Part shown: in pieces, positions 57,152-64,000 of the stretch | Numbering within the stretch: the stretch's first letter is position 1 | Layout of the letters: the number at the start of each line of letters is the position of its first letter | NCBI GenBank assembly: GCA_050942875.1 | Contig: JBMNOD010000003.1 | Span: 1-64,000, forward strand | Length of the DNA stretch: 64,000 bases | Direction: 5' to 3' | Source of the DNA: JAAZAI01 sp050942875 | Lineage (GTDB): Bacteria; Verrucomicrobiota; Kiritimatiellia; RFP12; UBA3636 | The notes under the pieces: generated by a model | Seen by the model: only the letters and a program-made list of their open reading frames with translations | Databases searched by the model: none | Told to the model about the DNA's origin: nothing | Translations under genes and position numbers: made by a program

Positions 57152-57174
57152 TTTTCGGGGTCTGTCCCCAAAAA
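57152..57174. repeat. Palindrome ttttcgggg-tctgt-ccccaaaaa
   Basis: Nine-base arms with one mismatch, about 75 bases upstream of the moxR start. Same family as the palindromes at 30205 and 44633. A half-copy (ttcgggtctgtcccctaaac) is at 57061-57080. Confidence 0.6.
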
Positions 57175-57246
57175 TCCTAAAAAGGCGTGGCATAGTTCGT
57201 GCTTACAAGGCAAGCAAGTTTTTTTTAATAAGGGGAATTTTACGTT

Positions 57247-58275
<1,029 letters not shown>

Positions 58276-58285
58276 GTCTTGCGCC

Positions 58286-59230
58286 GTGGATTTCCGCCGT
58301 TCCCTCCAGAAGCCCGCCTACATGCGCTGGCTGCCGCCTTCGACGACGACGACGCTCGCCTCGATGGAGTTCATCTCCCGCGGCGTCATGCAGGGGTTCG
58401 TCGCCGGGCGCCACAAGTCGCCGCACAAGGGCTTTTCAATCGAATTTGCGGAGCACCGCCAGTACACGCCCGGAGACGACTTGCGCAACCTCGACTGGCA
58501 GGTCCTGGCTCGCACCGACCGCAGCTACATCAAACAATATGTCGAGGAGACGAACCTCCGCGCGACGATCCTCGTCGACACCTCCGGCTCGATGAACTAT
58601 CGCGGCGAGGCGGCGGCGGCCGTCGAAAAAACGCCGTGCTCCAAGCTCGAATACGCCCAGTACCTCGCGGCAATCCTCTCGTACCTCCTCATCGGCCAGC
58701 AGGACGCCGTCGGGCTCGTCACCTTCGACACGGCCATCCGCACCTACATCCCCGCCCGCGCCCGCACCAGCCAGATCCGCGCCATCCTCGAAACGCTCGA
58801 CGCCACCCAGGCCGGCGGGGAGACCGCCATCGCGGACATCTTCCACGACATCGCCGAGCGCATCCCGCGGCGCGGCCTCGTCGTCATCCTCAGCGACCTC
58901 TTCGACGATCCCGAGCGGATCGTCAACGCCCTCCACCACTTCCGCCATCGGCGGCACGAGGTCGTCGTGCTGCACGTCCTGGCCGACGAAGAGCTGACGT
59001 TCCCCTTCGACCAGTTCACCCGGTTCCGGAACCTGGAAAACGGCGCGGACATCCAGACGGATCCGAAGGCGCTGCGCTCAAGCTACCTCGAGCATCTTCG
59101 CCACTTCCTCCAGATCATCAAGAACGGTTGCGGCCGCATCGGCGCGGACTACGTCGCCATGAACACGGCCACGCCGTTCGACCAGGCCCTCTCCGCCTAC
59201 CTGACGCGGCGGCGCACGGGCCAGGGCTGA
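58286..59230 (+). CDS. DUF58 (vWA-like) protein, MoxR partner
   Basis: A 314-residue DUF58 protein with GTG start at 58286. The hallmark GRHKSPHKGFSIEFAEHRQY then TPGDDLRNLDWQVLARTDRS is present, followed by a vWA fold with the MIDAS-type motif LVDTSGSMNY and VVILSDLFDDPERI. DUF58 proteins work with MoxR ATPases and BatA/BatB-like membrane proteins in envelope stress or assembly. No membrane helix, so it acts in the cytoplasm or at the membrane face. Gap to moxR is 10 bases and to the next gene 16. Confidence 0.92.
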   Translation: MDFRRSLQKPAYMRWLPPSTTTTLASMEFISRGVMQGFVAGRHKSPHKGFSIEFAEHRQYTPGDDLRNLDWQVLARTDRSYIKQYVEETNLRATILVDTSGSMNYRGEAAAAVEKTPCSKLEYAQYLAAILSYLLIGQQDAVGLVTFDTAIRTYIPARARTSQIRAILETLDATQAGGETAIADIFHDIAERIPRRGLVVILSDLFDDPERIVNALHHFRHRRHEVVVLHVLADEELTFPFDQFTRFRNLENGADIQTDPKALRSSYLEHLRHFLQIIKNGCGRIGADYVAMNTATPFDQALSAYLTRRRTGQG

Positions 59231-59246
59231 ACCCGAAGGACTTCCC

Positions 59247-62180
59247 ATGGAATTTGTCGTCCCCTTGATGCTGGCGGGTTTGGCGGGAATCGCGGTGCCG
59301 ATTCTCATCCACCTGTTCAATCGTCGAACGGCGCGCACGGTTGACTGGGGCGCCTTCCAGTTCCTGCGCGATTCGCTCATGAAGCGGCGGCGGCGGCTCC
59401 TCCTGGAGGAGACGCTCCTGCTCGTCTGCCGCTGCCTCGTCGTCGCGCTCGTCGCGCTCGCGCTCGCGCGCCCCTTCATCCAGGCGCAGTCCCGGCTCCC
59501 GTGGGCCGTCGTGCTCCCGCTCGTCTTCGTGGCCGTGACGACGTTCGGCGCCGCCTTCGCGCTGTGGCCCTACCGCCGCTGGCGCTTCACCCTGCTGGCC
59601 GCCGCCTTCTCCTCCGCGCTGCTCATCGCCGGCGCCATCGCCTTCGAACGGCACGTCGGCCTCGGCCGCCTCGGTCGCGGCACGTCGCGCGACGTGGCCA
59701 TCATCATCGACTGCTCCGCCTCGATGGGCATGACCCGCGACGGCGTCAGCAACCACGCCCGCATCCTCAAGGAAATCGAGACGGACATCCGCACGGCGGA
59801 CCGCGGCATCGCCTTCGGCATCATCCAGGGCGGCCCCCTGCCCCGCCGCCTCACCCCCGCGCCCCTCACCGACCGGCGTCCGCTCTTCAAGGCGCTTGAG
59901 ACCGTCCGCCCCGCGGCCGGCACGCTCGACGTGCCCGCCGCGCTCGCCGCCGCGGCCGCCCTGCTCGCGGAAGGCGACAACCGCGCCAAGCAAATCGTCG
60001 TCTATGGCGACGGCCAGGCGGCGGGCTGGGCCGCCGGCGATGAAACGCGCTGGAACGTCGTCAAGGCCATCCTGTCCCAGCTCCCCGACCCGCCGCGCAT
60101 CCTCTGGCGCACGCTCGAGATCCCCACGTCCCTGCGCAACCTCGCCGTCGAGGACATCGCGCCCGGGCGCGCCATCGTCGGCACCGACCGCGAGACCACG
60201 ATCCAGGTCACGCTCAAAAACACCGGCAAGGAATCCGTCACGCCCGACCACCTCGCGCTCGACGTCGAAGGCCACCACCTCGTCAACCACGCCATCGGCC
60301 AAATCACCCCCGGCGCGAGCCGCGTCGTCGAATTCCGCCATCGCTTCGCCCGGGCCGGCACCGAGATTCTCACGGCCACCCTCGACGCGCGCGACGACAT
60401 CGCCCTCGACGACACCGCCCAGCGCGTCGTCCAGGTCGTCGGCACGCTCGACGTGCTGCTCGTCGAAGCCAACGCCGGCGCCCGCCTCAACAAGCAGACG
60501 ACCGGCTTCCTCAAGGCCGCGCTCCGACCGGAAGTCCAGCACCTGGCCGCCGACGGCGCGGCGGAGCGCAGCGCCTTCCTCGTCGCCCCCAAGGTCGAAT
60601 CCGCCGCCGCCGTGGCGCGCCGCGCCTCCTTCCAGGACTGCGCCGTCATCGTCCTCGCCGACGTGCCCCAGCTCCCGAAAGACGTCGCCGATCGCATCGC
60701 GCAGTTCGTCGCCAGCGGCGGCGGCCTGCTCGTCGCGCCCGGCGGACGCGTCGCGCCCGAGTTCTACAACGACTGGACCTGGCGCGGCGAATCGGCGCTC
60801 CCGCTTCCGCTCAAGACCTTCGCCACCGAGCGCCGCAGCCGGCGCCGCCCCTCGCTCGACCCGGAGACGTTCGTCGGGCGGACGCTGCGCAATCTCCAGG
60901 CGCAAAACGACCTCAAGCGCGCCATCGTCGCCGGCTGGTGGCAAATGGACGCCGCCATGCATCCGGAGCGCGTCGAAGGCGCCTTGACGACCGGCGACCC
61001 GTTCCTCGCCGTCCGCCGCCTCGGGCGTGGCACGGTGGCGACCACGGCGCTCCCGCTCGACGCCTCGCTCTCCAACCTGCCCTCGCTCCAGTCGTTCCTC
61101 CCGCTCGTCCACGAAATCGCCTACGCCCTGGCCAACCCCGCCACGGCCGAGCTCAACCTCGACCCCAGCCCGTCCCCGCTGCTCATGCTCTCCCCAGGCG
61201 GGCTCCTCGTCGGCGCAGGCGGCGCCCTCGGGCTCGTCGGCCACTACTACCCCGCGCCCGACTTCAAGGGCCGCGAGCGCCTCCGCGTCGATCCGAACAT
61301 CGCCTTCGACTGGCGCAGCAAGGCGCCGCTCTCCGGCATCCCCAGCGACCGCTTCTCGATCCGGTGGATCGGCTCGTTCGTCCCGCAGGAGACCGGCGAA
61401 TACAACTTCGCCGTCGAAGCCGACGACTTTGGCGCCGTCTGGGTCAACGGCAAGCCGGGATCTGAAAAACAGTCGCTCCAGGCAGGCGTGGCATGCGACA
61501 TCCGCGTCGACTACCAGGAGCACCAAGGCAACGCCAACGTCCGGCTCGTGTACGGCGGCGCGGGCGGGCGCACCGGCGACGTCCCCTCCAACGTGCTCCG
61601 CCCCGCGATTCCGTCCGAAATCGACTCCAGCATCCTCGTCCAGCCGACCGAGATCCATCCCGCAAGCGGCTCCACCAACGCCATTCCCGCGCAGTACGTC
61701 CACAACGCCGACGGGCTGGCGCTCCAGGTGAGGGCCAATCTCGAACCCGGCCTCTACGAGGCGACGAGCGTGGAAAGCCTGGCCGAGCTGCTCAAACCCT
61801 TCCTCAGCCCGTCCGGCGCCATCCCCTTCGTCGTGCGCGCCGGCATCGCCGAAAGCGACCTGACGACCGCCAGCCCCGAAGCGCTGGCCTTCCTGCGCCG
61901 CTTCATCGACCTGGACGTGGCGACAAAGCCGGACGAAATTTCGACCGCCTTGCGCGGCAAGCGCTTCGGGCGCGAAATCTGGCGCCCGATCGCCGGCGCC
62001 GCCCTGCTCTTCCTCCTCCTCGAGCTGCTGCTCTCGCGCTGGATCGCCATCCAGCGCCGCACGGGCCAGGAAGAGGAAGTCGAGTTCGACAAGACCGCAA
62101 GAGCCCCGGAGCCGTTCCAGAAGCAGCTCGAGGCCCTTCGCAACCGCGGCAAGCGCACGGAGGCGAACGAGAAACCATGA
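59247..62180 (+). CDS. BatA-like membrane protein with vWA and embedded PA14 domain
   Basis: A 977-residue inner-membrane protein. Residues 1-~80 are the BatA/aerotolerance N-terminal region (FVVPLMLAGLAGIAVPILIH then LFNRRTARTVDWGAFQFL, with LLLVCRCLVVALVALALARP). More helices at ~88-135 are followed by a vWA-like domain with MIDAS IIDCSASMGM. The long periplasmic part includes, at ~665-795, a PA14-type domain (FDWRSKAPLSGIPSDRFSIR; FVPQETGEYNFAVEADDFGA; WVNGKPGSEKQSLQAGVACD), a fold known to bind sugars. A last helix near 910-930 (PIAGAALLFLLLELLLSRW) precedes a short cytoplasmic tail. A PA14 domain here is unusual and suggests contact with glycans. It overlaps the next gene as ATGA. Confidence 0.85.
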   Translation: MEFVVPLMLAGLAGIAVPILIHLFNRRTARTVDWGAFQFLRDSLMKRRRRLLLEETLLLVCRCLVVALVALALARPFIQAQSRLPWAVVLPLVFVAVTTFGAAFALWPYRRWRFTLLAAAFSSALLIAGAIAFERHVGLGRLGRGTSRDVAIIIDCSASMGMTRDGVSNHARILKEIETDIRTADRGIAFGIIQGGPLPRRLTPAPLTDRRPLFKALETVRPAAGTLDVPAALAAAAALLAEGDNRAKQIVVYGDGQAAGWAAGDETRWNVVKAILSQLPDPPRILWRTLEIPTSLRNLAVEDIAPGRAIVGTDRETTIQVTLKNTGKESVTPDHLALDVEGHHLVNHAIGQITPGASRVVEFRHRFARAGTEILTATLDARDDIALDDTAQRVVQVVGTLDVLLVEANAGARLNKQTTGFLKAALRPEVQHLAADGAAERSAFLVAPKVESAAAVARRASFQDCAVIVLADVPQLPKDVADRIAQFVASGGGLLVAPGGRVAPEFYNDWTWRGESALPLPLKTFATERRSRRRPSLDPETFVGRTLRNLQAQNDLKRAIVAGWWQMDAAMHPERVEGALTTGDPFLAVRRLGRGTVATTALPLDASLSNLPSLQSFLPLVHEIAYALANPATAELNLDPSPSPLLMLSPGGLLVGAGGALGLVGHYYPAPDFKGRERLRVDPNIAFDWRSKAPLSGIPSDRFSIRWIGSFVPQETGEYNFAVEADDFGAVWVNGKPGSEKQSLQAGVACDIRVDYQEHQGNANVRLVYGGAGGRTGDVPSNVLRPAIPSEIDSSILVQPTEIHPASGSTNAIPAQYVHNADGLALQVRANLEPGLYEATSVESLAELLKPFLSPSGAIPFVVRAGIAESDLTTASPEALAFLRRFIDLDVATKPDEISTALRGKRFGREIWRPIAGAALLFLLLELLLSRWIAIQRRTGQEEEVEFDKTARAPEPFQKQLEALRNRGKRTEANEKP

Positions 62181-64000
62181 ACAACACGATTCGCACCGAC
62201 TTGCTCCCCGCCTCGCTCCCGCTGTTCTGGCTGGCCGTCGCCGCCATCCTCGTCACCGGCGTCTGGGCGGCACTGCACCTGACGTTCATCCGACAGAAGC
62301 GCGGGCCGGGCTTTCGTTTTCTCGTCGCCTTCCCGGTCGCCGGGATGGCGTTCTGGCTGCTCTTGCAGCTCGCCGCGCGCCTCGTCTTCATCGCGTCGCC
62401 CTGGCCGCTCTGGGGTCTCGCGATGCTCAGCGCCATCGCCTGCGAAGCCACCATCTTCATCTACCATCACGAGCGAATGCTCTGCAGCCCCGGACTGCGC
62501 CGCACCATTCTCCTGCTGCGGCTCGTCGCCGTGGCCGCCGTGTGCTTCATGCTCGTGCAGCCCGTCCTCCAGCGCGAAAAGCAGCGCCGCATCCGCCGCC
62601 GCGTCGTCGTGCTCGTGGACGACTCGCAGTCGATGCACCGGCCCGACACGTTCTGGACGGAGTCCGAACAGCTCGACATGGCGCAGGCCATCGGCGAACT
62701 GCCCGCCGCGCAACGGCCGCTGCGCCTCGCGGCCGCCACAAACCAGGTCTTCCGCACCCGCCTCGCCTACTGGGCCGAACGCCTCGCCGCGCCGGAGTCC
62801 GCCGAGTCCATCACGCAAGACGCCGCGCTCGACGACGACGCCGGCGCCGCCGCCCGCTGGGCCGACGGCCTCGGCCAGGCGCTCGCCGCCCTCCCCGCCC
62901 CCGACCCCATGCCGCAGAGCCTCCGCGCCGACCACGACCGGCTCGCGTCCTTCCAGCACCTGCTGACCAACCAGGTCGCCCCCGCCCTGAAGACGCTCGC
63001 CAGCGTGCGCACCTCCGGCGACCCTGCCACCGACAACGCCCCCGCACGTGACGTCACGACCGACCTCAAGGCCGCGCGCGACGCCCTCGACGCGCTCCAG
63101 GCCCGCCTGCCGGAAGCCCGGCTCGCCGCGGACATCCTGCTCAAGGCCTCGTTCGACGAGGCCATGCGCCAGTCCATCTCCAACGCCTGCGCCACCTCCC
63201 GCATCGAGCTCGCCCGCCGAATCCTCGCCGGCAACCCCGAGAAGGGCGTCCCCTCGCTCGCCGAACGTCTCGGACGCCGCTACGACCTCGACTTCTACAG
63301 CTTCGCCAGCGCCCCGCTCCGCATCGCCGACCCCGCCGCGTGGCTCGCCACCCCCGGCGGCGCGACGACGACCAATGTCACGCCCGCCGTCGTCGCCGCG
63401 CGCTCGGAGACGGACTTCACCTGCGCCATCGAAAAGCTCATCCAGGAAATCCCCTCCGAAGAGCGCGCCGGCCTGCTGATGCTCACCGACGGACGCCACA
63501 CCGGCGCCGCAGGCGTCGAGGCCGTCGCCCGCGCCCTCGGCCAGACGCAGACGCCCGTCTCCACCATCCTCGTCGGCGGCACGCGGACGCCCTTCGACTT
63601 TGCCATCGACTCCGTCCGCTCCCGCGAATCCGTCTTCCTCGGCGACCGCGTCCGCGTCAACGCCGTCCTGACCGCCACGGGCGCCAACGGCGTCAAGTCG
63701 CAAGTCGCGCTGCTGCGCGACGGCGAGACCGTCGCCACCCAGGACATCGCCGTCGAAGGCATCGACTGGCAGGAGGAAATCCGCCTCGAAGACATGCCCG
63801 ACGTTCGCGGCACCTACCGCTACGAGCTGAAAATCGAGCCCGACCCGCGCGAAGCCCTCCACGAAAACAACACGTGGCCGATGGACATCGCGGTGTCCGA
63901 CAACCGCACGCACGTCCTGATCGCCGACCGCCGACCGCGCTGGGAGTTCCGCTACCTGCGCAACCTCTTCTACGGGCGCGACAAGTCCATCCACCTGCAA
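62177..64000 (+). CDS. Second large vWA membrane protein (cut by window end)
   Basis: At least 608 residues, running off the window. The ATG at 62177 overlaps the previous stop. Three to four N-terminal helices (ASLPLFWLAVAAILVTGVWA; FLVAFPVAGMAFWLLLQLAA; WGLAMLSAIACEATIFIYHH; ILLLRLVAVAAVCFMLVQPV) precede a vWA domain with MIDAS-type VVVLVDDSQSMHRPD and a long helical insertion. A later block with LMLTDGRHTGAAGVEAVARA is followed by a beta-rich region and HVLIADRRPRWEFRYLRNLF. This last motif recurs in large vWA or glutamine-amidotransferase-like proteins of planctomycete/verrucomicrobial moxR operons. Full domain order cannot be seen. Confidence 0.82.
   Translation, partial: MNNTIRTDLLPASLPLFWLAVAAILVTGVWAALHLTFIRQKRGPGFRFLVAFPVAGMAFWLLLQLAARLVFIASPWPLWGLAMLSAIACEATIFIYHHERMLCSPGLRRTILLLRLVAVAAVCFMLVQPVLQREKQRRIRRRVVVLVDDSQSMHRPDTFWTESEQLDMAQAIGELPAAQRPLRLAAATNQVFRTRLAYWAERLAAPESAESITQDAALDDDAGAAARWADGLGQALAALPAPDPMPQSLRADHDRLASFQHLLTNQVAPALKTLASVRTSGDPATDNAPARDVTTDLKAARDALDALQARLPEARLAADILLKASFDEAMRQSISNACATSRIELARRILAGNPEKGVPSLAERLGRRYDLDFYSFASAPLRIADPAAWLATPGGATTTNVTPAVVAARSETDFTCAIEKLIQEIPSEERAGLLMLTDGRHTGAAGVEAVARALGQTQTPVSTILVGGTRTPFDFAIDSVRSRESVFLGDRVRVNAVLTATGANGVKSQVALLRDGETVATQDIAVEGIDWQEEIRLEDMPDVRGTYRYELKIEPDPREALHENNTWPMDIAVSDNRTHVLIADRRPRWEFRYLRNLFYGRDKSIHLQ

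Overview
The window is a 64 kb piece of a G+C-rich bacterial chromosome. Sampled 60-base lines run at about 70% G+C in most of it and about 50% in the low-G+C part of the polysaccharide island. The gene content points to a Gram-negative member of the PVC group, probably Verrucomicrobiota or Kiritimatiellota. It has ExbB/ExbD/TonB, LolD/FtsX-type export, a GntR regulator with a sugar-binding-like sensor domain, large secreted carbohydrate-active proteins, and MoxR-DUF58-BatA-type operons. It also carries many short intergenic repeats of the 'ttcgtgcctttcgtg' and 'aatcctgtaaatcctgtc' kind. This placement is inference; no rRNA or tRNA gene was seen.

Layout. 0-1.8 kb: ExbB-ExbD-TonB energiser (+). 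1.95-5.5 kb: two-gene ABC exporter (-). 5.95-18.1 kb: polysaccharide genes on + (FrhB-like protein, heparinase-like protein, GtrA, GT2, polytopic membrane protein, a RAYT-type transposase, a repeat-riddled GT4 and another glycosyltransferase). 18.1-30.0 kb: convergent, tightly overlapping polysaccharide operon on - (Wzx flippase, GNAT, two PLP-type proteins, ATP-grasp, WecF-like GT, GT4, Wzy/ligase, GT2-GT4 fusion, DUF1919). 30.0-30.9 kb: repeat-filled spacer. 30.9-39.3 kb: AAG glycosylase, GntR regulator, and an oligopeptide-type ABC operon whose binding protein is fused to a permease. 39.7-46.6 kb: secreted beta-rich protein, large agarase-like hydrolase, MDR dehydrogenase, small TPR protein. 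46.7-47.4 kb: dense palindromes and repeats. 47.4-64 kb: ECF sigma factor, vWA/DUF3520 protein and a 2,120-residue envelope protein on -, divergent from MoxR, DUF58, a BatA-like protein with a PA14 domain, and a second large vWA protein cut by the window end.

Two things stand out. First, intergenic repeat DNA has entered coding sequence in frame. A RAYT gene sits among seven REP-like palindromes, two of them inside its own reading frame and others forming C-terminal tails of neighbouring proteins. The next gene, a GT4 glycosyltransferase, has grown from a usual length near 400 to 888 residues by three insertions made of the same repeat modules seen in the non-coding spacers at 5.6, 30.2-30.9 and 47.3 kb. 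Second, the 47.4-64 kb block looks like one envelope system: its own sigma factor, a membrane-anchored vWA protein, an uncharacterised giant duplicated protein, and a MoxR chaperone with three further vWA-type partners.
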